64,000 nucleotides of DNA from NCBI GenBank assembly GCA_905178155.1, contig CAJINV010000002.1, positions 6,552,476-6,616,475 of the forward strand. Direction: 5' to 3'. The notes under the pieces are model-generated. The model saw only the letters and a program-made list of their open reading frames with translations, was not told the DNA's origin and made no database searches. Positions 49,362 through 60,754 of the stretch are shown here, one piece after another; position 1 is the stretch's first letter, and each line of letters begins with the position of its first letter. Source of the stretch: Amoebophrya sp. A120 (Eukaryota > Sar > Dinophyceae > Syndiniales > Amoebophryaceae). The position numbers were made by a program, and so were the translations under genes.

Positions 49362-51598
49362 ATGACGGAGAAGATGATAAAAAAGCACGCATTGACGAGT
49401 CCCGAGTATGACGAAGGTGCGGTTTGCCGCGGGTATAGAGGAAGGATGAGTGGCTCTGCTGCCACGACCTCCGCGGGGCCAGGTACAAGAACTGTCGAAG
49501 AAACGCCCCTGAACACAAAGAAGAAGAAGCCCTTCCTGCAAGGAGATTCCGGCCCCAGGGACCAAAACCACGACAGCGCCGCATTGCTGAAAACTACCAG
49601 CACCGACAGCTTTGCAGTTGCCAGGGCGTGGGAAGAGTTGAAAGAAAAAATCGTTGAGCAGACGCGACTTCGGTACTCGGGTCTGATTCAGGATTTGCGG
49701 TCCGAGTGGCAGTTTTGTTGCAACGTGGGCGTGACCATGGCGAATTGGTTGCTCACCCGGGGGAACTACGCCTTTCAAGCCTCGGAACAAAACTGGCGGG
49801 AGCTGCGCAGGGGCGGGTCGACTCCCAAGGGCGGGGTCCCTTTGGAAACGCAATTCCCGCTGCTGGATCTACACGCCGAGTACTTCTATGAAACCATGAA
49901 GAGAAATAGCGCTTTGTTTGACGAAGAGCGGGGAAGTAGAAGTGGAACAACACAGGGTCGTCGTGATGAAAACGGTAATATGGTACAAGTACAACCACAA
50001 ATGGATGAAGTTGCTGTGAAAACCCCCCTCGAACAGTTTATACAAGAAGTGTACTCATCGAAGAAGACGACCGATGAAGTGGATGTTGAGAGGGAAGACT
50101 TCACCGCCTTCACGGTCGTGGTCTCGTTCTACCATTTGGGAACCGGGGCCGGCAGCACCGAAAAGTTCATCGAGACCTTTCACCCGTATGAACTGCAAAA
50201 GTATCGTACTCGTATAAATGCATTACAAATTTCCTCAGCATGAGACAGGAAATTTGTAATGCAGACGTACCTTAAGAAAAAGATTGGTAATGCATGGTTG
50301 CAATACGAGTGCGATACTTTTGCACAGGATAACCTGCCGCACGCCGCAATGTCCGATTTGGATCCGATCCTGGCGGACGAAAGTAGTTGGAAAACAACTA
50401 CCGAGTCAATATTGGACGAGAACGACACCGCAGCGAAGGATGTTCTTGAACAACTCGCAAAGGAAACGAGCGGCGTTTTCGACAAGACGAAGTACCCTGA
50501 TACGCTCGTGAAATCCTGGCCCCACCTTCTCACCTTCGGCCGCGTCAAGGACCAGATTTTCCTCTTCGACCAGTCGGCCTTTCTGGGCATGCTCACCAAG
50601 CGCAAGCAAGGGGCGGACGCGGTGAACCCCACGCCCCAGGAGCTCTCGAGCGCTGCGGGGAGGGTGCCTTGGAAGTGGAGGCCGCGGTTGGTGCGGCTCT
50701 CAGACCAGGACTTTGCCGACATGTTTTTGGACGACAGTGTGAAAACATCAACATCAACTCTGCGGCAAGAAGAAGAAGAAGTTGTACGCACAGAAGGACC
50801 TCCACAGCCCGGCAGGCTCGCGAATTCGCTTTCGTCTTCATCTAGCCCGGGGAAAACGTCTTTCTCCGCCCCGGTGAATCCCTTCCTCCAAGCGCCCATA
50901 GGCGGTAGCGCGGCCAAGCTGGAACGGTTGTGGACGTTCCTCGCCGAAATAAACACGATGAAGAGCAGCGAGCCGAGCAGAACTACTTTCTCTGATTCTG
51001 CGTTATTTTCAGAGGAAAAAAGAACAGATGTGGAAAAAGAAATGTGGAAATTGGCCACCGAGGCAGCGTCGGAAGATTTATGCTTCAGGAAAATTTTAAT
51101 TTTTAGTGTCTTTCGACCCGTTTGCATGCCAGGAGAGAATCAAAAACTTCAATTTTTTGTCATGTGTCTGAGTAGGCCAGTGCGCTGTCGCAGCTAGTGC
51201 GTCTGTGTATGCAGACAAATCGGCTCAATAGGTACTTACATCGTATCGGTTTGTATCCGAACTGGGCGATCAAGTTTTCTTATTAATCCTCTTGTACTTG
51301 AAGTCGAAAACGAGAATGTTGATTTTCCTTGCTATACCGCGGTTATATGAAGCTCCAGGATGTGTTTGGTGTGGAGGCAAGCGCGACCGCAGTGCTTCAT
51401 GAACCCGGCGGGTCACTTGCGGAAGTGGCGAAAAATGTGAAGAAGGTGCAGCGGCTGAAGAAAGCCTGGAATAAGTTTGCCTGGAACGGTGTCGTACCCG
51501 AGAAAGCACTTGGGATCACGGGGGTTGCGCTACCCTTCATCCAGCGGATCTACAAAATACCAGTGTTGTCCTCGAATAAGAGGCGCCCAAGAAAGTGA
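49362..51598 (+). CDS. Unrecognised protein, three exons joined across two introners
   Basis: Segments 49362-50186, 50337-51077 and 51338-51598 join in frame to 608 residues. The first exon includes helical blocks 'ARAWEELKEKIVEQTRL' and an aromatic-rich domain ('WQFCCNVGVTMANWLLTRGN'). The second continues with 'FGRVKDQIFLFDQSAFLGML', then an acidic/Ser linker and another helix. The third ends 'GVALPFIQRIYKIPV' and a basic tail. The ATG at 49362 is the first usable one, but coding-like sequence continues upstream (49,279 on), so this could be the 3' part of the gene that starts at 46715. No family recognised. Confidence 0.5.
50187..50331. mobile_element. Introner, family B (145 bp)
   Basis: TATGAACTGCAAAAGTATCG pairs with the right end CGATACTTTTGCACAGGATA. 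Flanks are ACCCG (50182-50186) and ACCTG (50332-50336), one mismatch. Removal with one flank (150 bp) keeps the frame. The interior contains GCATTACAAATTTCC and its inverse GGAAATTTGTAATGC as a second inner inverted repeat. Confidence 0.8.
51079..51336. mobile_element. Introner-like element (258 bp), degenerate ends
   Basis: TATGCTTCAGGAAAATTT pairs loosely with GATTTTCCTTGCTATA, and AGTGTCTTTCGAC with GTCGAAAACG further in. It starts TAT and ends ATA. No matching duplication remains, but removing the element plus one base on each side joins the two exon frames correctly, which supports the call. Confidence 0.55.
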
Positions 51599-52555
51599 CT
51601 TTTTGAAGTCCGACTCGGCGGCTTGGGTTTGCGAAAAACATTCCAGAGAATACAGTTCCATTTCCCTCAAGATTTATCCAAACAGTTTGTCTTTGTGTTT
51701 GTGTCAGTGAAGAGGAATAGAAGATGATGATTTTGTTTTCCGATTCGTTTCCACTTGACTTTCGGCTTGCCGGGACATAGAATACCTATCTGATTTCGGC
51801 CCCGCACAGGAATAGTTGCGGACGGCCGGTACGGAGAAAAAATGAAGAACGCCCTTCTCCCCTATCTGCGAAACATAATTAAGTACTTTTTTTTTGGTTT
51901 TGGCGGTAACAGCAAACTTTATTGAAATTGAGAACAAAGAATCAACAGGAACACACCTTTTGCGAAGAGGACTTCTTTTCTTGAGGGTCTTGACATGGTT
52001 TATTCTTGAGAGTACAGCAAAACCATCGATACAATCGTAAGAAGAAAAAGAAAGCCAAATTATGACGCGCAAGAGTTTTGTACTTCGATGTTCCACAGAA
52101 GAATCGTTTCGAGCAGCACAGATATCCAGGTTTGATCGGCGGCTTGCGTTGTGCATACACTCAAATAGCCTCTCGTTTCTAGCAATAGCATCTACATCGG
52201 CGTCCTGGTGGTAGTCACGTAGGAAAATTTCAAGAGCTGGTGCCTGAAGAGAGCAGGGTATGGCGATCTTCATGGTCAGCCACGGTCGTCGTGTATTTGC
52301 ATCCTGACATACTGAGAGCAGTCAGAGTGTGCGAGAGATGGATTGATCGTACTGTCGTGTCTTTGAATAAAGAACAAGCTCGAAAGGAAGCAGGGTCGTT
52401 TCGTGGTCATTTTGCAATTTTTGCGACTCGACTTCGAGTGGCATGATGAATCGCAGAAGCGAACAAGAAGTACTTATCAAAGAAGAACAAAGGCAAGAAC
52501 ACAAGGACAAGCATCAAGGAGAAGTATTATCGGGAGAAGAATATTCAAGAAAAAG
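51599..52555. other. Intergenic region
   Basis: A 189-codon minus-strand frame (51704-52273) shows no domain or composition resembling the other genes and was not accepted. Nothing else seen. Confidence 0.4.
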
Positions 52556-54377
52556 ATGGGAATATTCTCGGCGGCGCAGTACTGCCTGAGCCACGAACAG
52601 TACCTGGGTTCGACATGTTTCGCCGACGTGGATCCGCACGGCATAGCTGGCACGACTGCTCGTGCGACTCGGGGAAGAACCTCCTTCTACGATGCGGGAC
52701 AACAAGAACGTCGGAACTACAGTTTTGCCGACGAGGTAAAAAATCCGGTCGTGCCATGGCAAGATATCAATATTCTCGGAAGTAGTAGTGGTCCTCGTCG
52801 TGCATCAACAGCTTCGAAAAACAGCACCATGGGGAAGATCATGACACTGAAGTTGACAAACCCGAAACACCACCTCTACACGAATTTCCTGACGTTCAAC
52901 AAACCTTTCATCTATCCGAGCGCACACGATGAACAGCTCGTCGGCCCTCTGCCTCATGGTCATGTGATGTCAGGCGAAAACCGCGTCGCTGCCTGTTTGT
53001 CCTTTGGCACTGTTTCTTGCAGGAAATCAAGGTAGTTTGTTGATATTCGGGACCGCAATATTTTTAAAGTAAGAGCTAGAGCACCACGTACGGTGTTGGT
53101 GTTCAGCACCGCGTGTAGAACTAGAACCGACGTTATCGAGATGCGAAAGCTCCCATGTTGGTGGTGCTTGTTCTGCTGCTGCAGAAGAGGCCAACATGAT
53201 GCAAATGAGGAAGGGGCGGGGATGAAGTTGTTGTGCAAGCGCATATCATCGACGCCGAGGCCAGTAATACGTACGACAGTTATCAAATGTAAAAATGTCT
53301 GGGTCTGGAAACTTGTGATGCTGGGTGGCGTATCATGAGGAAGCCATAAGTGCTGGCTCAGCATGACAAGTTTCTGAGCTTCTAGGTGTTGCCTATTCAG
53401 CATGACAAACTGCGTTTTTGCACGACAGGAAAGTGGGGCTCTTGGGTAAGTAACCTGCATGACAGGTTTAAGTGTCATGCCAGATAAGCATGACAAATCG
53501 CGCATTCTTCCAGACCCAGACATTTTTACACTTGATAACAGTGGCGCTAACCCGATGTTCGGGGCGAAGCGCGCCCTGGACCCCGGGGGCTATCCTGTGT
53601 AAAAACGTCCCCATACCAGAGTCAAATTGGGGACTTTGCAACACAAACCTTGAAGTTTTGGGAAGCACGCATGACAAATTGTAGGCTGTAGTGTAGTGCA
53701 GTTTAGCAAACAAAGCCGCATAACAAATCCATCTCCATATCCTGTTTACAGCATTACAAGTTCCAAAATACAACGGGAAATGCCTCTCATCGGGATGCGC
53801 ATTACAAACGCTCTTGTGCTTGCAGATCTGCATGACAACTCTGCGGTGGGGATGTTTTTACACAGGATAGGGGCGGCTACTGGGTCAGTGACGGGCAGCA
53901 CGGGAAGGAAGAAGTGATCAGCATCCAGGCATCCTTGAAGCACCGCCACCGAAGCAACGGCGTCAGGATCAACTGGGCCTATGCCCCGGGAATGGTAAAA
54001 ATGAAAGACCGCACATTTCTTCGTCTTCCTAGAAGATAGAGCGCACTTATTTATTCGCGTGTTATTGCGATGCAGCACCAGCACAGTCCTGCAACTTGGC
54101 TTCACTTCACTTCAGTAAAAGTTGATGACGGGAACAAGGCGAACTTGTTCAACTGATATTATTTCTCTCTGTCTATACTCAGGTCCGCGTGCGGGTTTCG
54201 TCCGACGGAAAGCATTTCTCCGACAGCGTTTGCTGGACAAAGACGACCGTGCCGGACGAAAGCTACGAGCAGGTGCTAGAGTTCGACCGTCCGCGAAACA
54301 TCATGGCGGTCCGGATTGACATGAAGCAGCCCAGATCGTACAAGTATTTCGGAATCAACCAGATGTCGTTACGCTGA
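52556..54377 (+). CDS. Discoidin-like (F5/8 type C) domain protein, five exons
   Basis: Segments 52556-53031, 53214-53280, 53543-53590, 53875-53994 and 54183-54377 join to 301 residues. The C-terminal 140 residues read as a galactose-binding/F5-8C-like fold: 'DAEASNTYDSGANPMFGAKR', 'GYWVSDGQH', 'VRINWAYAPG', 'VRVRVSSDGKHFSDSVCW' and 'RNIMAVRIDMKQP' then 'YFGINQMSL', in the order expected for that family. Such domains bind glycans or lipids and occur in alveolate surface proteins. Introns 2 and 3 are introners within the domain; introns 1 and 4 have GT...AG ends. There is no obvious signal peptide at ATG 52556, so the start or first exon may be incomplete. The domain call is stronger than the N-terminal model. 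Confidence 0.62.
53281..53537. mobile_element. Introner, family A, 5 bp TSD ACAGT
   Basis: TATCAAATGTAAAAATGTCT pairs with the right end AGACATTTTTACACTTGATA; the inverted repeat is near-perfect over about 30 bp. ACAGT lies at 53276-53280 and 53538-53542. Precise removal restores the discoidin-like frame; no GT-AG option exists. Confidence 0.86.
53591..53869. mobile_element. Introner, family C, 5 bp TSD GGGGC
   Basis: TATCCTGTGTAAAAACGTCC pairs with GGATGTTTTTACACAGGATA over 23 bp. GGGGC flanks at 53586-53590 and 53870-53874. Removal gives 'LDPGGGYWVSDG' in frame. The separation from the previous introner is only 53 bases. The right end ACAGGATA is shared with family B. Confidence 0.86.
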
Positions 54378-54808
54378 AGGAGGTGAAAAAAGCGACCGTA
54401 TAATATTATCGATCCGGTTTTTATTTATTGCAATGAGGTGTAAGACTAAGAGTAAGGCGGTCTCAGGAGTTCTTGCCTGTAGTTGCAACCTAATCTGGTT
54501 GGTATTCTTTTGCTTGATTTTCATTTTGCCCTCCCTCGCCTTACAAGCATGCTCTGCAAGAGCTGCGCAGCAAAGAAGTGTCGCTGGTGACCGCATTCCG
54601 TTTCTTGACAGGACAAGAAGCAAGTACAATTACCTAGTGTCGAAGATAGACTTCGCTTTTGCACCAGCTGCGCCGATGACTACTGGAATTAGAGAATACA
54701 CGACAACTCCAATAAAGATGAAAAGAATCACCAGCCAGCGCTTCGCGCTTTTTCTTGCCTGCAGTGTTTGTTTGCAAGGAGCTCGGCTTTTGCTTCCAGC
54801 ACGTGAAG
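54378..54808. other. Spacer before the transporter gene
   Basis: A 132-codon frame from ATG 54433 (to 54831) begins with a signal-peptide-like hydrophobic stretch and overlaps the transporter start in another phase. It could be a 5' exon of the transporter or chance. Confidence 0.3.
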
Positions 54809-57800
54809 ATGCGGGATCAGGAAAGGATTGATAAAATCTTTAAATGGACTCGGTGCAACTTCTGGCAACGCATACAGCTTTGTTCCCCAGGTTGCACTTG
54901 CATCTTTACCGGCTCGAGTTTCGGTTTCCCTTCGAGTTGTTGTGGCTTTAGTTTGCCGTCGGTGGTCTGTATCTATTTTTTCATTGTTCTTTCAAGCGAA
55001 ACCGCAGCATATTCATTTTCCGGCGGCTCCGCACCTTCAATGTCCTCTCCGTATTCATCATCCCAGCTGCAAGAGCAGCAGCAAACGCCGCTACTGGTGC
55101 AGGCGGGTCATAATGCAGTAGAAGGCGCAAGTTCATCACGTGGGAGCATAAGTTTAGCGACCAAGAGCGAACAGCATCCACGAGCTGAGTCGATGACTGA
55201 AGAAGACGCGACCACCATCTTGGCCGCACCGCAGAGCCACACCTCGCCTGAAGTCCCTCCGGGGGTCGGGGTCAGCACGACAAAAAGGAACAAAATCAGC
55301 TTCACCGCGGTGGTGATTTGTATCCTGAAAGCAAACGTTGGTCCGGGGGTGTTATACTTGCCGAAAGCGTGTGCCCGCTGCGCCGCAGGTCTGGCGAGTT
55401 TTGGGTCTGGCTTGAACTTCAAGACTGGAGTTGGTACTGAAAAGAACGAGGAGCGGAGTTTCGGGGATGGTATCGGCGTGGGGCGAGGAACAAACCCTGG
55501 TGACGATGGAAGCAATTATGTTTCTCAAGGCGACGGAACGTCAACGACTAGGCTTCCGCCCTTCGTCTTTACCGGCGAGCTCTTGTTTGTCGTTATGGTG
55601 TTCGCGTTCGGGCTACTCGCAACCTTTTGCATTCTGATGCTGTTGAAGGCGAGGAGAAAGGTGCACGAAGAGATGCCTGGTCGTGGAAGCGAGAACGCTA
55701 CTGGCGACAGCGCCAAAGCACATCCAGCAACCTCAACACATTCCAGGCCACCCAACTACGATGAAATGTGGAACTTCCTGATGATAGACCACAGAGATAT
55801 CGACGGGGGCCATGCGGAAACGAGTGAGCCGGCTCGTAGTTCTGCGTCCAGTCGTCCAATTGCAGCAAATCCAACTACCCGCGACGAGCAGCGCTACTAT
55901 GGTCTACTACAGAAGGTCCTCAAACCACTGGTAATCGTTTCGATCTGCCTTTGTCAATTTGGCCTGTGCGTCACTTACTACATTGTGACCACGAATTTGC
56001 TGCGGTCCGCGCTGACAGGTCTTGGTGTTATCAGAGACGGGAACACGACGAACAACGACACCGCGGACCAGAGTGCAGCTGACGGAAGTGATATCCTTTC
56101 GTTTTTCGCTTTCATTTTTGTCATCACCACACCGTTGACGTTTATCCGTTCCGTGGCGAAATTGGCGCCGTGTGTCGTTCTCGCAGACGTAAGCATCGGG
56201 ATCGGAATTTTTGCGTTGGTCGCATTGCTAGTGAGACGGAAGGTCGCGGCGCCGCCGCAAGAACACGACGAGCTGTCTCGACAGGATGTGATGCTTCTCC
56301 AGCAACTCAAGAGCCAAGAGGTCGTAGTACCAATTCTACATCAGAGCGAGGTCCTACCACATGATCCTTGTCAGCTGTTTCCCGCCACGACCAGCAACAG
56401 TGCCACGCCAGAATCCCCCTTTCACTCAGAACAAAAGAATTCCTTCGCCGACGTTTTCATCGCGCTGGGCACCATCTGTTTCGCGTTCGAGGGGATCTGC
56501 TGTGTCATCCCCACCTACGACGCGATGAAGGACCCGGAGAGGGATTTCCCGCTTGCGGTGAAGACCGCGGTGCTGATAACCTCGTTGATCTTTGCCCTGG
56601 TTGGCACGCTGGGATACTCAGTTTTTGGCGACGGGGTGGAGGACATTGTGCTGCTGAATTTCAACGAGATGATGCGTGACAGTGGACGTGTTGCAACCTC
56701 TGGCAGAATCACAAAAACCAGTGGTGAAAACATCAGGTCTCAACATAGCCACGGCGCTAGCAGTGATGGTGGCCTTACCGCGTCTTCAGCCGGACCACTG
56801 CATGACACATACACCCACCACCACGTCGAGCAAACGGTGGTGGCTGTGATCCAGATTGCGTACTCCATCGGGATTTTGCTCACTTACCCGTTTCAAATGC
56901 TCCCGGCAGTGCAGTTGCTGGAGGAGAAGATTGCATTTTTTTGGATTGGACGGAAAATTCAACCCGCACAGGAGCATCTCGACGGCTATATCGAGGTGGT
57001 TGCGGAAGGCGGCAGCGGGGAGGAGACCAGGGAAGGAAGCGGAGCGAACGAAACTGCTGGAATACCAGCAGCGGGACAGGAAAATAAACACATCTCTCGA
57101 ACTGTTTCTAGTACGGAGAGTGCAAGAAGAACAGACCTCACCACGCCCCCGCCTGCAAATCGAAGAACTCTAGCGGCGCCGTCTTTTGGCACCAGCACCG
57201 CTTCAGTGACTGTTGAAAGGCGATCCGCATCGTCATTCCTCTCGCGCGCTAGCACCCCTGGGGAATACCTCGTGGTGCCGTTGATCGGCGGTGGAGGTCA
57301 GGAGGAGGAGATGGAAGGTGAAATCTACGACCAGTCCTCAAGCAACGCTTCCGGGTCTGCTGCGTCCTCCTCCGCGGACATACAGAATTTTGCTGGAGCA
57401 GCTGCAACTGGAGTAGAAGATCTTGAAGAGAATCCACTACGACCTCCCGCAGAGGAGACAAACACGACTTTGGAACGAGCGACCAGCCGACTAACGTCCA
57501 GAAGTTCTGGCCGCGCAGCACGCAGTAGTTCGGCTAGTCGGAGAAAAACTTTGGTGGAGAAGTTACCAAAGGCGCTTTTCCGGACGATACTATGCATTTT
57601 CTTCGCTTTTACTGCTTTCATCTTCTTCCAGCGCTTTGAAATTTTGGTTTCCTTGATTGGTTCGTTTTGCGGGGTACCTTTGGCCTTTGTGTACCCAGTT
57701 TTGCTGCACTGGAAAAGCGAAAAGGGGATGAGAAGTAGCATGACAGTTTCGGAGGGAGCGATTTTGGCAGTGGGGATTTTCAATTTTGCGGTGGTGTCCT

Positions 57801-57841
57801 GGATCAATTTGGAAAAGATGATCGACTCGTTTTTGCGTTGA
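54809..57841 (+). CDS. AAAP-family amino-acid transporter, 11 membrane segments
   Basis: About 1,010 residues from ATG 54809; ATG 55040 is the alternative start after an N-terminal hydrophobic stretch. The first membrane segment carries 'ILKANVGPGVLYLPKAC', the hallmark of amino acid/auxin permease (AAAP; SLC32/36/38, yeast Avt) proteins. Later segments include 'IALGTICFAFEGICCVIPTY' (TM6, with the FxFEG motif), 'DPERDFPLAVKTAVLITSLI' leading to TM7 'LVGTLGYSVFGD', and 'IAYSIGILLTYPFQMLPAV' (TM8). Eleven hydrophobic segments are counted. Disordered Ser/Thr/Gly insertions lie between TM2-TM3, TM5-TM6 and especially TM8-TM9 (about 190 residues), making it much longer than the usual 450-600. It is probably a proton- or sodium-coupled importer or vacuolar exporter; the substrate cannot be inferred. 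Confidence 0.85.
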   Translation: MRDQERIDKIFKWTRCNFWQRIQLCSPGCTCIFTGSSFGFPSSCCGFSLPSVVCIYFFIVLSSETAAYSFSGGSAPSMSSPYSSSQLQEQQQTPLLVQAGHNAVEGASSSRGSISLATKSEQHPRAESMTEEDATTILAAPQSHTSPEVPPGVGVSTTKRNKISFTAVVICILKANVGPGVLYLPKACARCAAGLASFGSGLNFKTGVGTEKNEERSFGDGIGVGRGTNPGDDGSNYVSQGDGTSTTRLPPFVFTGELLFVVMVFAFGLLATFCILMLLKARRKVHEEMPGRGSENATGDSAKAHPATSTHSRPPNYDEMWNFLMIDHRDIDGGHAETSEPARSSASSRPIAANPTTRDEQRYYGLLQKVLKPLVIVSICLCQFGLCVTYYIVTTNLLRSALTGLGVIRDGNTTNNDTADQSAADGSDILSFFAFIFVITTPLTFIRSVAKLAPCVVLADVSIGIGIFALVALLVRRKVAAPPQEHDELSRQDVMLLQQLKSQEVVVPILHQSEVLPHDPCQLFPATTSNSATPESPFHSEQKNSFADVFIALGTICFAFEGICCVIPTYDAMKDPERDFPLAVKTAVLITSLIFALVGTLGYSVFGDGVEDIVLLNFNEMMRDSGRVATSGRITKTSGENIRSQHSHGASSDGGLTASSAGPLHDTYTHHHVEQTVVAVIQIAYSIGILLTYPFQMLPAVQLLEEKIAFFWIGRKIQPAQEHLDGYIEVVAEGGSGEETREGSGANETAGIPAAGQENKHISRTVSSTESARRTDLTTPPPANRRTLAAPSFGTSTASVTVERRSASSFLSRASTPGEYLVVPLIGGGGQEEEMEGEIYDQSSSNASGSAASSSADIQNFAGAAATGVEDLEENPLRPPAEETNTTLERATSRLTSRSSGRAARSSSASRRKTLVEKLPKALFRTILCIFFAFTAFIFFQRFEILVSLIGSFCGVPLAFVYPVLLHWKSEKGMRSSMTVSEGAILAVGIFNFAVVSWINLEKMIDSFLR

Positions 57842-58587
57842 GAATACAGTTGTAGAAAACGCTCCCTCGCACAGTAGCGCATTACTGACTAGTTTGCAGA
57901 ACACCTTTCTCTCGTCGAAAAGAAGCGCGGACGCGAGCTAGTTTTGTTGTGTTTTCGCCAAGCGAGAGATATCGCAGTGAACTTCGGTTGTACAACTGCT
58001 CAAATAGCGTCTTGAGTTTCGGTTTCGCTATCGGTATGCGCGCCGTCGCGTCAAGAAGATCGAATCGGTCATGCTTCTGCAGCGACTTGCATGTTCGGTT
58101 TTTACAGCAGATACAGAGTACTTATCTCGAAGAAATAAAGCAGGCTTGGCCACTGAACCTAGTGCGCCTGCTGAGCGTGTGTTTGTCTGTTGTAATTAAG
58201 TAGTAATTTTTCCAAAAGGCGTTTCAGCTTTCCTTTCGTCTCAAGATATTCTGGACTCGGTGAACAGAGCCCCCCCAGAGTATTGTGTGTACTTTTGGAA
58301 CTGCAACTGCTGTCTACTGCTCTGCTTCGACAATAGCGCTCACTAAAGAGTAACGCGAATACAATTCACTTACTATCTAGAGGATAATCAAAGTCCTCAA
58401 ACCCACACCTTGAATTGAATTTCTACTTTTTGTGCGTCCTAGTCCTGCCGCGCAAAAAAACCTAGAATTTCCTGTTGATAGGTAAGGGTCTTCTTCTTCA
58501 GCGTGCGACAGCATTCGAATCCATTCTACTGCAAGTGGAATTTTCTGTATAAGTTTAAGTGCTCATCGTCGTCCCCTACTTTATACA
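57842..58587. other. Intergenic region
   Basis: No gene recognised. The ATG at 58588 is preceded by about 200 bases of T/C-rich sequence. Confidence 0.4.
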
Positions 58588-59688
58588 ATGGTGCCTCGCG
58601 AACAACAACATGACCGAATGCGTCAAGCTCGAGACAATGTTGAAGGCGCGGCGAGAGCGCTTGTAGAACAACATCGACGACAGCTTCTGAACCGGCACGC
58701 CCTGCCGCCGGGGGCGATCCCGGGCGGGGTTATGCCTTTCGAACTGCAGGCGCGTTTTGGCCCCCGGGTAGAACAAAATGGATTACGCGTTCTGGCGATC
58801 CCGAGAGCTGCCCCGCTGGCGGCGGCGGGCGCTGCGGGGCGGGTACAACAAAATGGACTACGCGCTCTGGTGAACCCGCAAGCCCTGCCGGCGGTTGCGG
58901 GGGCTTGGCAGCAGGTAGAACAAAATCGACTACGCGCTCTGAACCCGCAAGCCCCGGCGGCGGCGGGGGCGGCGGACGCTGAAGAGCAGACCCAGGGGGA
59001 GGAACAGCCTGCGGTTGAGAATCTGCAGCCAGTCCTGCCCGGGGTAAAATTGATTGCCCCCGGCGTTCCGGTTCTTGGGCGCGGCACGACCGCGGAGAAG
59101 CTCCGCAGCAAGCTAACTGATTCTGAATTCGAGCGCGCCCCGCGCGTGGCTCGTCGTAAGTTTGTGAATCTGCAAGTGAATACCTGGAATCTGTGTGCTG
59201 CGAAAAAGAAGGGCTACGCAGAGCACGGGGGCATGGACGCTCCCGTGAAGGGAATCATCATGCAGTTTCTAGGGGACGCACCGGTCGACGGAGATCAGAG
59301 CCCCCAACTGTCGCGCACGTACCTTCGGGAACTGATGACAGAAGGCAAGCGAAGGAAGGTGAAAGCCGTTCTAGACAAGATGTTGCCAGAATGCAAAAAC
59401 GAGGCGGCGCGCGGAAATCCCGGAACCACCTTTAAGTTTCGAGACATTGCAATTCCGCTTGGTTTAAAACCTGTCGAGAGTTCAGCGCCGGTGGACGAGC
59501 AGTGGTGGGGATGGCTTCTTCGTTTCTTACCGACACTCCGGGAACAGATTCACTCGGCGGGGCTCGAGCTGACACTTGTCCCCGTTGATGGAGGGATCCT
59601 TCGCCCGGCCGGATCTCAGGCAGCTCCTGACGAGGCTGAAGAAAGAAAAAACAAGGGGAAAAGCGAAATTCGCATTAGTTGGAAGTAG
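58588..59688 (+). CDS. Tandem family member 1 (unknown function, 366 residues)
   Basis: ATG 58588 to TAG 59688, no intron. The N-terminus has three degenerate repeats of about 25 residues around 'VEQNGLRxLxxPxAxP' (58,760-58,980). The C-terminal ~210 residues form the family core: 'FERAPRVARRKFVNLQVNTW', 'NLCAAKKKGYAEHGGMDAPV', 'KGIIMQFLGDAPV', a Lys/Arg-rich helix, then 'WWGWLLRFLPTLREQI'. The core is shared with the two genes downstream. No known domain is recognised; the conserved basic/aromatic helices could bind nucleic acid or protein. No signal peptide or membrane segment. Confidence 0.72.
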   Translation: MVPREQQHDRMRQARDNVEGAARALVEQHRRQLLNRHALPPGAIPGGVMPFELQARFGPRVEQNGLRVLAIPRAAPLAAAGAAGRVQQNGLRALVNPQALPAVAGAWQQVEQNRLRALNPQAPAAAGAADAEEQTQGEEQPAVENLQPVLPGVKLIAPGVPVLGRGTTAEKLRSKLTDSEFERAPRVARRKFVNLQVNTWNLCAAKKKGYAEHGGMDAPVKGIIMQFLGDAPVDGDQSPQLSRTYLRELMTEGKRRKVKAVLDKMLPECKNEAARGNPGTTFKFRDIAIPLGLKPVESSAPVDEQWWGWLLRFLPTLREQIHSAGLELTLVPVDGGILRPAGSQAAPDEAEERKNKGKSEIRISWK

Positions 59689-60754
59689 GTAGCAGCTCAG
59701 TAAGTACTAAGTTTGTAGCGCGTACACTTGCTGCGCGGTCGTGCAAAGGAAGGCGATCTTCACGACCTATCACGTGTTCATCATGTCAGTTCGTCTAGTT
59801 TTCAATTTCAACATCATGTCATTTCGATACTATCTATTAAGATTTACTAGTAGGACCTTCGCAGCGACGATGCGAGTTTCAAAAAATCTAAGTGCGTCAT
59901 CGATTTCAAGAGAAATCCCCAGACAGCTGAATTGCTCGGAAGCAGGTACTTATTGTATTACAACTGTTGGACGGTAGGAGCAAGTGCATGGATGTGTTGA
60001 GCCTGATAAAGAAAAAGTCTCATTTTTGTAGAGATATGCTACCGGTAACGGTATTGTCTCCTCGAGTAGATGCTTTGACGAGCTTAGATCATCTCTTTTT
60101 TGTTGAGTAGCAAAGAGAAGTTTCTTTCTCAGTAGAGGAAAGCAACATCGAAAAGTACTACATTAAAAAACTTGGGTTCGATGTTTTCTGGTAGCAGCCG
60201 CATCAAGTAGAGAGACGATGACCACGAGTATTTGTCGGTGTGTGACAAGTAGCTTTAGGTACTAGGTTGGAGCATATGCAGGCAAAGGCAGGTGGAACGA
60301 AGTTCAAGCACTGATGTCGGTTCTTTTTTCGCAGTCGCTTGAAACGATCGGCACGCGGTCATTTAGAAAGAAAAAGTGACGCAATGGTTGGGTTGCTTGG
60401 GAAGGTCTTTATTCTTGCGTCATCCTTTCGGTGGTAAACAATTCGGAAAAGTTCTCAAAATGTTATTGAGCCATTCATAGAAAAGCCAGGACTAACGGTG
60501 AAGGTGAACCTACAGATCCCCTTTCATCCAGTGCTCGAGATCGGGTTCATGACTGCCAAATCGATGGTGAGAGTGTGAATCAATATACCGAGGGTAGCTC
60601 ATCTTCTGGACGTCGTGGCTTGTTGCACACACTAAAGAACAAGGGAGTTCTCTTTACGAGATTTACGAACCTTTCTTTGACAGCTAATTGCCGTCCTCCC
60701 ACGTAGGAAGTGCCGCGTGTCTCTTCTTTTTCTTTCTCTCAGCCACAACAAACC
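59689..60754. other. Spacer between family members 1 and 2
   Basis: No gene recognised. It ends in TTCTTTTTCTTTCTCTCAG (to 60741), a good 3' splice-type tract only 13 bases before the ATG of member 2, suggesting a 5' UTR intron or trans-splicing. Confidence 0.45.

Noticed and set aside
51704-52273. 189-codon minus-strand frame
   Set aside because: No recognisable domain, composition unlike the other genes and the only candidate on the minus strand in this area.
54433-54831. 132-codon frame with a signal-peptide-like start
   Set aside because: Overlaps the transporter frame; may be a leader exon but no splice pair could be supported.
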